A program made the position numbers and the translations under genes. From positions 30,261,501-30,325,500 of the forward strand of contig CM055315.2 in assembly GCA_029255685.2 (NCBI GenBank): 64,000 bases of DNA, given 5' to 3'. The stretch is from Silene conica (Eukaryota > Streptophyta > Magnoliopsida > Caryophyllales > Caryophyllaceae). Under the pieces are notes generated by a model that was given only the letters and a program-made list of their open reading frames with translations, ran no database searches and was not told the DNA's origin. Shown one piece after another: positions 45,243 to 55,894 of this stretch. Positions within the stretch are counted from its first letter, which is position 1. Each line of letters starts with the position of its first letter.

Positions 45243-45864
45243 CTAGTTTTATACCTGTGCATAATTGCACGGGTTTACTCATTAATCATTTGTTAGTATA
45301 AAAATTTAAACGATTTTCATGCTGATTTTATTAAATACTTATTGTTTCTTATTTATCGTGTGAGTGGTAATTAGCCCCTTAAATTTGGAATATGGTCACA
45401 TTAACACACAAATCATTCTCGCATAAAGACTCTCCACTTGTATTCTAATTTCTAACGTACACATGTAGTTGATGTGAATTTATAATTTTTTTTAGATTTG
45501 TTTAGTTAATTGATGATATTATTATATTTAAATTTCTTAGTTTATTTAATAATGATTTTATCAATGATTTTTTTAAATAGATACATCTTGATTTGAATGG
45601 AGGTTGATTTAATTTTCATGATTTTTTTTAGATGTTGATTTTAATAGTGGTTAACAACTTAGCATAAATCTTACAAAATAAAGGTCTCTTGTATTTTTGA
45701 ATTTAAACTTATGAGAAACTAATTAAAATGAAATGAATGGAGCAACTAATTAATTAATTCACACAAAGACATGGGGGCCCTACAAAAATGAAAACATTTT
45801 TCCCCTTTAAAAATTATGGACCAATAAGATTGCAAGAAATTCTATCCCTTTTATAGTAAAGGGA
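45243..45864 (-). mobile_element. Non-autonomous Helitron
   Basis: On the minus strand it begins TCCCTTTACTATAAAAGGG and ends with a hairpin CCCGTGC-AATTAT-GCACAGG followed by TATAAAACTAG, that is a CTRR end. It sits between A and T, and the uninterrupted sequence TCAAGATGGTTAAAG is present in the left arm at about 43680. There is no target duplication, as expected for Helitrons. The 622-bp body is AT-rich and non-coding. Confidence 0.9.
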
Positions 45865-46685
45865 TGATCTTGACAATTTATACAACGTAAATAAATCGAT
45901 AACACGAATTATAACTACATATGAACAAAAACACATATTAGTCATTTTGTATAAATTAATGGTAATTTCTGGGTAATTATAAAATGAATATTATATTTGT
46001 AATTGTAAAATGAATATTATATTTCTTGCTATTAATAAGTTAGCGTCTATTAAGAAATTCATTCGTTAAGTATAAATTATGGAATCGTCGTTAGAAAATA
46101 TTGGATGCATTTTTTTTTATTAATAGAAATTGTTGACGTCATTTTTAGCAATTAAAAATAATTTAATTGTAATTATAAAAACAATACTTCTTATACACGT
46201 AATTATGGCTGACTGAACCAAAAAGAAGGAGACTTGCATTGAGACACAAAAAAGGTAATGATTATGCATTAAAAATGAAAGAATTGCAGAAATCGAAAAG
46301 TTGCTTTTATTTGACTTTATTATTTTAGATTTTAATAAGATATGGTGATATCGTAATTTGCGTAGCCATTCGGTAAAATTAGTCGATTTTCAAATTTAAA
46401 AAGGCGTCAAATTTTAAATTAACGTGAAGTAATAAATGAAAAATTAGAAATACCTTAAAAATCATTAATTTCTTCAATTTTCAATGCAACGTATTTTATT
46501 GCAAATTTTTTTAAAAAAACGTAAAAATGCGCTACGTAATAATGAGTTACGTAACAAGAAAACGAATTTAAATCCGAAATGAATAACGCCTAACTCATTG
46601 AATGCGGTGTATTTATTGCTAAAACCTTTAAAATCACTAATATCTTAAATTTTCAATGCAACGTATTTATTGCAAAATTTTTTTA
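45865..46685. other. AT-rich right-arm spacer lacking gene B
   Basis: 45960-46440 matches the left arm at 42990-43400 inverted. From about 46440 the match jumps to left-arm sequence at about 42480, skipping the roughly 0.5 kb that contain small gene B. No gene is seen. Confidence 0.65.
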
Positions 46686-47238
46686 GGGATATTCTACATG
46701 GTACCCCTCAATTTTTTGACTTTCTACATGGTACCCCTACACTTTTTAAAACATACATGGTACCCCTAATTGTGGTCATTATCACTACGCCTACCCCTAA
46801 ACTTTATTTTCCGTCAATTAAACTCAATTTTGGGCGTTAAATGATTACTTATGCGCATAACCAAACTTGACATTTATCATCCCATGACATAAGGACACTA
46901 TTAGAATTAATATCCATTCTTTTAGACGTGATAATTTGACAAAGATCAATAATTTTTTCGTCAACATTTTTGTAGCCCATATATATCTATAAATATTAGA
47001 ATCGAGATGGATATTGAGCCTAATAGAGTCCTTATGTCATGTGATAGTAAATGACAAGGTTGCTTACGCGTTCAAGTTATCACCTAAAGCTTAAAAATGA
47101 GTTTAATTGACGGAAAATAAAGTTTAGGGGTAGACGTAGTGATAATGACAACAATTAGAGGTACCATGTATGTTTTAAAAAGTGTAGGGGTACCATGTAG
47201 AAAGTAAAAAAATTGAGGGGTACCATGTAGAATATCCC
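46686..47238. mobile_element. MITE with long inverted repeats
   Basis: The ends GGGATATTCTACATGG and CCATGTAGAATATCCC continue inward as imperfect inverted repeats of more than 100 bp. These contain three tandem copies of TACATGGTACCCCT. The left arm has no such insertion at the equivalent place (about 42425). A clean target duplication cannot be read because of the T-rich surroundings, so the superfamily is open. There is no coding sequence. Confidence 0.75.
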
Positions 47239-49018
47239 AGTTTTTTAAAAATACGTAAAAATGGGCTTCGTAAGAATGAGTTACGTAAACAAAAAAAAGC
47301 ATTCAAATCTGAAATGAATAACGTCTAAATCATTAAATGCGGTGTATTTATTACGAAACTTTGTATTTATTGCAAAAAACCTTAAAATTCCCAAAAAAAA
47401 ATTAAATGTTCATTGCAGTGCATTTATTGCAAAACTATAAAAAAAAACGTAAAAATTATAATAAATGCATAAAATATTTTTTGAAATAAAAAATATTGCA
47501 AAATGTTTAAAATAAATTGCATAAAATAAAATTTTAAGTAATGATTATGAGCATTTATGATAGTAAAGCATAAGATTTGGTAAGAATCTCAACATTAATT
47601 TGATTGTGACCATTTTGGCTGGCTTGTGCAATACTCTTCACTAATTATACGATACGTTTATTTGATTACGGTCATAATAGTAGTCGACGTTAATTACACT
47701 ATACGATTAATCGATGAAAATAAAATAAATTTACTCGTCCATTACAGGTTTGTATTACATAACTACTTCGTATCATTTATTTAAAAAATCGTCTCCTATA
47801 ATATGGACGTTTTAACTAATTTATACACATAATATGGTCGTTTTAACTAATTAAAAAAACCGTCTCTTGTTAAAAAAAATATGCTTAACTAATGAACTAA
47901 TCGTCTCTTGTACAAAAATCGTCTCTTATAATAAGGTCGTTTACACTAAATTTAAAAACGTCTCTTATAAAAAAATCGTCTCTTACTTAATTATACAACA
48001 TTTCAACTTAATTATACACTTGATTAATTATTACGAATTACGGCTGAAAATACGGACTCGTAAACAAGAGATTTTTGAAGGATTTAGTCTGACATTGATT
48101 GACAACTTAGAAACTCATAGACTACCTTTGGTCGGTTTGATGTGACCCCCTAGGGTGGCTTGTGCAATACTCTTCTAAAATTATAATTACATGAAACGAT
48201 AATTTTTTACGATCTTAATAGAAATCAACGATAATTGTCCGTTTATTTTGTTACGTTTTTACGTTTTTACGATTTTACATTTTTACGAGTTATTTTATAA
48301 CATGTTCACAATACTTGCTTAACTTATTTGTACGTACTTTAATTTACTAATAACATGCAACGATAAACTTAAGTAGAATTCGTTTAGTTACGTAATTTTT
48401 ATTCGTTATAGTTTGTAAATATTTTTCAACCAAATGTTTCTAATTTAAATTACCGTTAATCATTTAACTAATCGAAGTTTTTCATTTTATTTTTGGTTCA
48501 ACTATTCTAACGTTTTAATTTTATTTCTACGTCATTTTAGTTCTCATTTAATTAACTAAAATAAACAACTACCCAAAAGACGATGAAATACAAACATGCA
48601 AATAATAAATAAACAAAATAAGAAAATAAAGCCTTAACATTAACGGTAACATGCAACGGTAAACTTAAGTAGAATTCGCGGACTTACGTATATTTGAGTC
48701 ATTATAATTTGTAAATATTTTTCAACCTAATGTTTATAATTAAAATTACTGTTTATCATTTTACTATTCTAACTTTTTCATTTAATTTTTCGTTTAACTA
48801 TTATAACGTTTCCATTTTATTTCTACGACATTTTATTTATCATGCAAATAATTTAAGTGAAGTAGTAGCCAAAAAAACGAACGCTTAGAAAAATGCAATT
48901 AATAAAGAAAATAAGAAAATAAAGCCCTACCATTAATAATATAAACATATATATATATACATATATACTAATTAAAAAAAAACTAAAAAAAATACAATAA
49001 AAATAAACATAAAAAAAC
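47239..49018. other. Right-arm spacer, repeat-rich and non-coding
   Basis: 47260-47580 holds ATTTATTGCAA blocks and 47780-47990 holds GTCGTTTTAACTAATT and CGTCTCTTATAA motif repeats, mirrored on the left. 48290-48440 and 48640-48780 are imperfect copies of each other (TAACATGCAACG, AACTTAAGTAGAATTCG). No gene is supported. Confidence 0.65.
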
Positions 49019-49291
49019 CTAAAACCTATTAAGACGGTCCTTCAACTCGGAAATACATCTATTGTATTCAACAATAGTGGCAGCACCATTTGCAAATGCC
49101 GCCAACAATAGATCGATACTCGGTTGAAGGGCCTCATATACCCCCGCTATACCTAAAATACATCCAAGATTGCGAAATTCTATTATCGCAACCACCTCCT
49201 TCATGACCGTGAGTTGTTGCTCACGGGCAAGTGTAATGGCAGCCTCATAGGCTTTGATGAGGTTCTTGGTGTCGTTTATGATGGCTTCCAT
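49019..49291 (-). CDS. Small helical protein E (90 residues, partner of A)
   Basis: The protein begins MEAIINDTKNLIKAYEAAI and ends LKDRLNRF. It has 90 residues, with about 80 identical to the product of 40005-40277, and is the palindrome partner of that gene. It keeps EFRNLGC where A has EFHNLGC, so A may carry the derived residue. AAACCCTAA lies directly before the ATG and a TATA box at 49401-49407 matches that of A. Both members of the pair point towards the palindrome centre. Function unknown. Confidence 0.75.
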   Translation of the reverse strand: MEAIINDTKNLIKAYEAAITLAREQQLTVMKEVVAIIEFRNLGCILGIAGVYEALQPSIDLLLAAFANGAATIVEYNRCISELKDRLNRF

Positions 49292-50000
49292 TTGTTAGGG
49301 TTTAGGAGGTTTTGGAAAAAGGAGTGTTTGTAGAGAGAAGTTCGGAGAAATGCTGAGTTTAGTTAAGTTGTGTGTATGAGTAAAATTAAGACGATAGAAG
49401 GTTTATATTAGTGGGTTGAACCTTGCAATTTGCATGCACAATGTACATGTGTCACCTTGTCTGAGCAACACACCTCTCTAATTGTAGTTAATTGATATAT
49501 CGTTTATTTGCTTACGTTCCAAATAGTACAATTCATCGATAATTATAATACAAGAATTTTTTAAAGACACTACAAAATCGGTAATTATAATCAAGGAAGT
49601 TGGTATTTTAAATGAATTGTGTAATACTAACTTAAATTGTTCAAATTTCGTCCAAAGTGATGATTTAATCTTCCCATAATTCGTCCATAGTAACATAAAT
49701 TGTCCATAAATCCTCCAAAATGTTGATTTAAATTGTCCATAAATCCTCCAAAATGTTGATTTAAATTGTTCATCATTCGTCCAAAATGTTGATTTAATAA
49801 AATGTAGATTTAAATTGTCCATAATTCGTCCACCATTATACTAATCTCAACTTAAATTTAATCTCAAGTTAATCTTCTATTTTAACATTTATTATTCACT
49901 ATACTAACATGCAAAGGAACTTAAGTAACAGTTAATTTTATACCATTAATTAGAACTTAACTTACATGATATTAACAAAATAAACAAAATGATAAAAATA
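49292..50000. other. Promoter of small gene E and AT-rich spacer
   Basis: 49401-49407 is TATAAAC on the minus strand. 49640-49820 has four near-repeats of about 35-60 bp with AATTGTCCATAA and TCCAAAATGTTGATTTAA. A 114-codon frame across these repeats (49478-49822, minus) is probably not a gene. Confidence 0.6.
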
Positions 50001-50273
50001 CTACATTCGACTTAAAAGATTCTTCAACTCTTTTACACACTCCTTGTAAATGTTCACGCTTGTACCGCAAACATTGTAAGTTAGCATCAACAACTCGATG
50101 CCAGAGTCGAGTACTTCTTCTTCACCCACAATACCTAACTCGCAACTTTCATTACGAATTTCAATGGTCGAAACCGCCAACTTCATCAACTTGAGTTGTT
50201 GTTGACGAGCAAAGGTTAATGCTTCCTCGTAACTTCGAAGAAGTGCCTCGGTATGGGTACGAAATCCTTCCAT
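50001..50273 (-). CDS. Small helical protein D (90 residues, most divergent)
   Basis: The protein starts MEGFRTHTEALLRSYEEALTF and has exactly 90 residues. It keeps the family pattern with RQQQLKLMKLAV (about 23-34), TIEIRNESCELGIVG (36-50), ELLMLTYNVCG (60-70) and KELKNLLSRM at the end. It lies outside the palindrome arms, about 0.7 kb beyond gene E and on the same strand. A TATA box (TATAAAAACC, 50381-50390 on the minus strand) lies about 110 bp upstream. Strong divergence with fixed length suggests long co-existence of paralogues. Function unknown. Confidence 0.72.
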   Translation of the reverse strand: MEGFRTHTEALLRSYEEALTFARQQQLKLMKLAVSTIEIRNESCELGIVGEEEVLDSGIELLMLTYNVCGTSVNIYKECVKELKNLLSRM

Positions 50274-51054
50274 ATTATTACGAGTTTTAAGGTTTTTTTT
50301 AATGGAAAGAAGGTGAGATTTTGGAGAGAAAGAGAGAGAAGCTGATGGGTTTGGAGAGAAAGAGAGAGAAAGTGACAGGTGGTTTTTATAAAATGTGATT
50401 GAACTTTGTGTTTCTTACTTTTTATAGAGAAAATGAGAACCACATTAAGTTGGTAATCCGTGTGAAAGAAGCACATTAAGTTGGTAATCCGTGTGAAACA
50501 CAACCAACCAATGGCCAAGATCTTCTTCAAAATGTAATATTTTTTGGAATGAATGGTTAGGATTTGTTGTCATATTTATAATGTACAAATACTACTCTAA
50601 AATCAAATTCATATTTAAAATCGGCTCGACTCGGGAACCTTTCGAGCCTAGCCCGAACTCGAGTCGACCTCAAACGTGTCGACCTTTTCCGAGCCGATCT
50701 CGAGCTGTCTCATCTCAACAACAACCCTACTTCTATCAAATTATGTCGTTTATAATCGAATCCTTTTAATTTAATATGTAATAAATGGTTATGTGTATTG
50801 GTTACGATTTCGGTTTACGGTAACGTAAGAAAGTACGGTATATTGTAGTTTCTCTATTGAAAGCAGTGTTCTTAGGATCGAATTGGTAGGATCGGATTGT
50901 AGATTCGTAAGATCGTACTAATTTAGTAAAATACATAATTGACGCTGGATCGGGTTACATACTAATTAAGTATAATGAAATTCGTCTTAAAAACGCGTTC
51001 ATGTTCAATGTATTATTACTCTAAAATCAAATTCGTCTAAAATGAAGTGTTTAC
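50274..51054. other. Promoter of gene D and non-coding spacer
   Basis: 50290-50380 is a leader with two copies of TTTGGAGAGAAAGAGAGAGA. 50430-50500 has a 35-bp direct repeat with CACATTAAGTTGGTAATCCG. 50600-50720 has an unrelated CTCGAG-rich stretch. 50850-50960 is a partial, diverged copy of the tandem unit that follows. Confidence 0.6.
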
Positions 51055-51510
51055 GTTACATTTAGGGTTTACGTTAACGTAAGCGTCTAGGGTTTTAAGG
51101 GGTTAGGGTTTACGGTCTACTAAAGTATATAGTAGGTTCTGTATTGAAAGCAGTGTCCTTAGGATCGAATCAGTACGATAGGATTGTGTAATCATAAGAT
51201 CCTACTAATTTAGTCAAATACGTAGATAATTTGGTGATCGGATTGTAAATTATAAGATCGGAATAGTAGGATGATAAGATCGGTTACATTTAGGGTTTAC
51301 GTTAACGTAAGCGTCTAGGGTTTTAAGGGGTTAGGGTTTACGGTCTACTAAAGTATATAGTAGGTTCTCTATTGAAAGCAGTGTCCTTAGGATCGAATCA
51401 GTACGATAGGATTGTGTAATCATAAGATCCTACTAATTTAGTCAAATACGTTGATAATTTTGTGATCGAATTGTAAATTATAAGATCGGAATAGTAGGAT
51501 GATAAGATCG
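51055..51510. repeat. 228-bp tandem duplication upstream of the transposase
   Basis: Units 51055-51282 and 51283-51510 are almost identical. Both begin GTTACATTTAGGGTTTACG and include TCTAGGGTTTTAAGGGG and TCCTTAGGATCGAATCAG. The high identity indicates a young duplication, in contrast with the older partial copy at 50850-50960. Confidence 0.9.
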
Positions 51511-51696
51511 GTTTGTGTATTCAAAGGATCAAGTTTGTGTTTCCGTAGGAACAAGTTATGATTCTACTCCAGATCGTAGTATCTTACGTATATACGTTTC
51601 GAATTTTGGTGATCGAACCCAATTGTACGTAATTTACTGAATTACTACGGTCTTACGATGGTACGATCTAATCTTATCCGTCCGATTGTATGTACA
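51511..51696. other. Short spacer rich in GATC-type words
   Basis: No gene is present. The sequence continues the style of the tandem unit, with words such as TAAGATCGG and ACGATC. Confidence 0.5.
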
Positions 51697-51826
51697 TAAA
51701 CCCCAAACCCCAAACCCTAAACCCTAAAGCCGAAACCCTAAACCGTAGACTCTAATCAGAAAACCCTAAACCCTAAACCCTCAACCCTAAACCATAAACC
51801 CTAAATCCTAAACCCTAGACCATGTT
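51697..51826 (+). repeat. Degenerate interstitial telomere-like repeats
   Basis: About fifteen copies or variants of AAACCCT occur in 130 bp. They form the CCCTAAA strand of plant telomere repeat, with interruptions such as GCCGAAACCC and AACCGTAGACT. The array lies about 650 bp upstream of the transposase start. Single AAACCCTAA words also precede several small genes here and are known in plant promoters as telo boxes. Confidence 0.8.
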
Positions 51827-52474
51827 CCAAAAACCCATTTTAAAGCAAAGCTTCCACAACAAGCTTCACAATTACCCAAAACTAAAATTAAAAAATATAA
51901 TAAAATAACACTTAATCATCAACTTGCAAACTAAATCTTTCAAATCAAAGTTGTAAAGTTAACTTAATCTTTCAAATCCAAATAGCAAATTTAATCTTTC
52001 AAATCTTTCCGTAATCTTTATTCCGTTTATGAAATTAGTCGTGTTTTTAAATGGTTCTGATTTTATTTTGTTTTCTAAACAGTCATTTTTCAAAATTAGC
52101 GTTTTCGTTTTTCAAAATAGTCATTTTTCAAATTCAAATTTCGTTATAAATTAATTTCAGTTTGTAAACAAATTCATTACGTAGTTCTTTTTTTAAAAAC
52201 ATCGTTTTCTGAAAAAAATTATCGTTTAATTTTACTCCAGTTTGTAAATATATTTAACACATAGTCCTTTTAAAAATTGACGTTTCTTACCGTATATATT
52301 CCTCGATCCTAACAGTTTATCGTAAAATCACGAACAAATTAAAAATATTATTTTAATATTAAGCTCACACAAAAGCTTCAAAATTACCCAAACCAATTAC
52401 AAGAATTTAAAAGAAAACAATTACTGTAATTTATTCAACTTGCAAACTTCATCTTCTCCAAATAAAAATTATTA
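51827..52474. other. AT-rich region upstream of the transposase
   Basis: Repeated words TCTTTCAAATC (51935-52010) and TTTTTCAAA with TTTCGTT (52080-52140) are present. A convincing TATA box close to the ATG is not obvious. No gene is seen. Confidence 0.55.
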
Positions 52475-54985
52475 ATGGCCACCAATTTTGACTTAAACGA
52501 AGACTATCAGGTATCGGAAGAAGGAGAGAACGACATTTTTGACGAGGTTCACACCAACACCGACATCCTACAACAGGCAGCTGATGTTCTTGTCGGAAAT
52601 GGTGATGGAGGACCTGCTGTGGAGCCCACCGTAGGGATGGAATTTGATTCCGGGGAGACCTTCGCCGCTTTCTGTTTCACCTACGCATACAAGAAGGGAT
52701 TCGAACTATATGTCCGGAGTAGCACAATTATGCCGTCTTTCAAGTTGCAGGGTGTACCAAAGAACAGCGCTGGTGAGGAAGAACTGCGGTTCCATATGAT
52801 GTCCAAGATCAGGCTAATGTGTTCGGAGGCTAGTCCAACCCGGAAAATAAAATAACCCGAGGTATGTACAACTTTTATATTTGGTCAAATGAATGAGGAA
52901 AATGGGAAATTCGAAATTAGAACTTGTAATTTGGAGCATAACCACGAAGTTACTCCGGAAATGAGTCGACACTGCGTCCACTACAGGCATGTAAGCGAGT
53001 ATTTCAAAGAGAGGTTGATGATGAATGACAGGGCAGGCATCCCCATCACCCGCAGCTTCAACACTCTGGTTAGGGAGGTTGGAGGACTTCAACATCTTCC
53101 TTTCACCGGGAAGGACGCCAAAAACTTGGTTAACGTTGAACGACGCAAAACCAGATTGCGCGGTGACGCGCAAGCGGTACTTGATCATTTTGAAATGTTG
53201 AAAGCTCAGAATTCAGATTTCTACTACGATGTTGAGAGGGACACGAACAATAAATTGCTAAACATTTTTTGGTCTGATGCAAGGTGTCGTGCCATGTACC
53301 AGGCATTTGGTGACCCCGTCTCATTTGATAGCACTTTCCTAAGCAACATGTATCAGATGCCATTCTGCCCTTTCGTCGGTGTCAACCACCACGGGAGTAC
53401 AATAATCTACGCAGCAGCGTTAATATCACACGAAGAGACAGAGTCCTTCACCTGGGTGTTCAACAACTGGGTAAAATGCATGGGCAGAGCTCCACGGGTG
53501 CTACTGACCGATCAATGCGAGAAAATGGCGGGCGCCATCAGAGCAGTATTCCCGGAAACGGATCACAGGTTGTGTCTTTGGCATGTTCTACAGAACTTTG
53601 ATAATCATTTGAAGCACCATCCCAATTTCGATGCCATAGACAAAGATATGCGCACGATAGTTCACGAAAGTGTGACGGTGGATGAATTGCATTCTCTGTG
53701 GGCCGAATTTCTGGATAAACACAACTTGCGACAGACCAGGTGGTTGTCCGACGCGTGGTCGATAAGAAAAAGGTGGATGCCGGTGTATTGGAAGGACGTC
53801 TTCTCTGCTGGCATGTCTTCCACGCAGAGGAGTGAGCAGACAAACAGGCTGATCAAAGGACACGTGAGTATTGAAACCGGACTGATGCAGTTCATGCAGC
53901 AGTACAATGACGTCGTTCAGAAAAAGGTAGAGGACGAGAAGGTGAACAACGCAAGAGACGCAAAGAGTCCGCTGAAATGGGATCCCCAGTTGCTGTTCGA
54001 GGATATCTATAGTAAGGTTTACACGAACGCCAAATTCAAAGAGGTCAAGACCGAGGTTTACGGATGCATTAGCACCAACGTCGAAACACAACCAAGCCCT
54101 ATCGATCACATTAAGAGGTACATGGCCACTTCGAAGGTCACAAAGACAATTTGGAGGAATGATCGCAGGACTTTCGAGGTCACCATCGACACGAGGAACG
54201 GTGACTATATTTGCGGGTGTAAGATGTTTGAATTACGTGGGAGCTTATGCCGCCATATCATGAAGTGCCTCGACGTGTTAGACGTTAAGGGAATCCCGGA
54301 TAATTACATCTTGGATCGATGGCGTAAAGACTTGGTACGAGGATACGAGGCCATCCATGTTGGGTATTACGACCCGGAAACAAATGAACGCAATAAAAAA
54401 TCAGTCGGGATGAGTATGAAAAACGACTACATTAAAAGGTTGGCGATGCAAAGCGATGAGGCGTCCGCAATCTACAAGACTCGTACGGACGAACTAATCA
54501 ACGAACTTGAGGCTCTAGCCGGGATACATGTCGTAGACTCCTTTGCGGCAGGTGGGGTGTCATTGAGAGTTTGGGGTCGGAATAGGTTAAGTTTAAAGCA
54601 ACCCAAGGCGAACGCAGCGAGACGGGAAGACGACATTGCCGACCCTCCAAGCAAGCGCGGGACGGGGAGGAGACGTTTGGATAAACAGAAAAAGAGGAGG
54701 AGAAACACCAAGGTTGTCGATGCCGCGGGTAATATACTGCCAACGAGTACGACCCGAGCAACCCAACCCCCTAACGGTGAAGGATCATCGTACATGAGCG
54801 GTTTCAGCGACACACGAAACACACCCACGGACGTCACTCCGATTTTCGCAGCTTCTCAAACGACGCCCACGGTAACCCAACCACATCAGTATTGGCCGCA
54901 ATACTCGTCTTCGCTGTTCTCCGACTCTCAACAACAGTCGCAATTCTCCAACTCTTTGTACACAAATTATAGTAGATTTGGTTGA
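52475..54985 (+). CDS. FAR1/MULE-type transposase with one in-frame stop
   Basis: The first 126 codons have an acidic start and the first half of a FAR1-type zinc-binding domain (VGMEFDSGETFAAFCFTYAY). TAA at 52853-52855 interrupts the frame, which continues unchanged through CNLEHNHE (the second half of that domain). Counted from the ATG at 52889, the MULE domain shows FDSTF with D147, LLTDQC with D208, HRLCLWHVLQNF and STQRSEQTN with E316, a plausible catalytic triad. A SWIM finger (C442, C444, C454, H456) and a basic stretch around 594-611 follow. The enzyme would cut and move the element in the nucleus. Apart from the stop, all 837 codons are open. An intron covering the stop would be too short to be likely. 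Confidence 0.9.
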
Positions 54986-55814
54986 ATATTGTAATTGATT
55001 TACACGTTTTATTTTCGGTTTCATTAATACACATTTTTGTCAATAACAAGACGGGTTTGGTCTATCAATAAGGGAAACAATTATATTTTTTTCAATAAAA
55101 CGAATGACATCACAAAATTAAACACAACTCAAGCAAAAGAATTTAAATAATCCCTCACAACAAAAAAAGAGGCACTCAGCAAGGCTCGAACCTGCAACCT
55201 ATGGAGCAAACAACAACTTACGCAAACAACAATCAACCAACCCAGCCACTGTAAACAACTGATTACTTCACAATCTTTATTGAATATAAGGACTACTCAG
55301 GAAGTGGTTAATGGGAAAAAACCATACAAAATTATCTCTACTTATTTTTTTTTCATTTACTTAAAAAGAATTTTTTAAAAAAATATATTATCTTCTCTTC
55401 TCTTTTTTTAAAATAATAATCTATGTTTTTTTTTTCTTTTTCTAATTTTAGTAAAAACATATTCAATTGAGAAAAATACCCTATAAATACGACATTAAAA
55501 TACGAAAATACGGGTATTAAAAATTTAATATATTAAAAAATATATATAAAAATTAAAGTATACCGTATAAATACCGTATACCGTATACCGTATAAATACC
55601 GTATAAATTTATACCGTATGCCGTATAGCGTACAAATTAAATACAAAATACCTTAAATGTATTCTCCAAAACAAAATGTGTTGAAAAAGTACAAAATTAC
55701 AAAAAGTAAACATGTATTAAACTATAACTAAGTGGGTAATTAGGTGGGGTAATCATGCAAGTGGGCATTTAATGCAAGGAATCTCAAGAAAGATGCAAAA
55801 ATCAGATTCCAACA
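54986..55814. other. Right subterminal region of the MULE
   Basis: 55165-55230 contains a tRNA-like B-box stretch (CAAGGCTCGAACCTGCAAC), a relative of the array near the left end. 55555-55635 holds TACCGTATAAATACCG repeats that are inverted relative to 37630-37700. There is no gene. Confidence 0.6.
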
Positions 55815-55894
55815 AAATGGACATATGGCACCCTCTCATTGGAAATGTAGCAAACCCCCCTACACCAAGTGTAACTCCAGCCTTTTCGCCCATA
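55815..55894 (-). repeat. Right terminal inverted repeat of the MULE
   Basis: The reverse complement reads TATGGGCGAAAAGGCTGGAG and continues in step with the left end through GTTTGCTACATTTCCAATG. After about 75 bp the similarity becomes patchy. Confidence 0.85.

Larger units (their letters stand above)
45120..49590 (-). repeat. Right arm of the large palindrome in the MULE
   Basis: This arm is inverted relative to 39700-43815. It contains a Helitron and a long-inverted-repeat MITE that are absent on the left, and it lacks small gene B and the hAT element. The outermost homology runs through the promoter of the gene at 49019 into ATCGATAA-type sequence. Divergence is visible throughout, so the duplication is not recent. 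Confidence 0.85.
37404..55894 (+). mobile_element. Giant 18.5-kb Mutator-like element with accessory genes
   Basis: The left end and the reverse complement of the right end share about 75 bp with strong similarity, including GGCTGGAGTTACAC and GTTTGCTACA. The flanks carry AACAACCCC and AACAACCTA (7 of 9 equal), compatible with the 9-bp duplication of Mutator-like elements. A FAR1/MULE transposase gene lies near the right end. The body also has a 156-codon gene, five copies of a small helical protein gene, a tRNA-like tandem array and a palindrome with about 4-kb arms. Later insertions of a hAT element, a Helitron and a MITE lie inside. Boundaries are inferred from the ends and flanks. Confidence 0.85.

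Noticed and set aside
49478..49822. 114-codon frame with repeated FKSTFWRIYGQ-like segments
   Set aside because: It is produced by short tandem DNA repeats in the spacer upstream of small gene E. The outer homologous part of the left arm has no such frame.
51697..51826. Chromosome end or telomere
   Set aside because: The array is short and degenerate, and unique element sequence continues on both sides.
53588..54109. Antisense 173-codon frame in the transposase
   Set aside because: It is a shadow of a long conserved coding frame on the plus strand.
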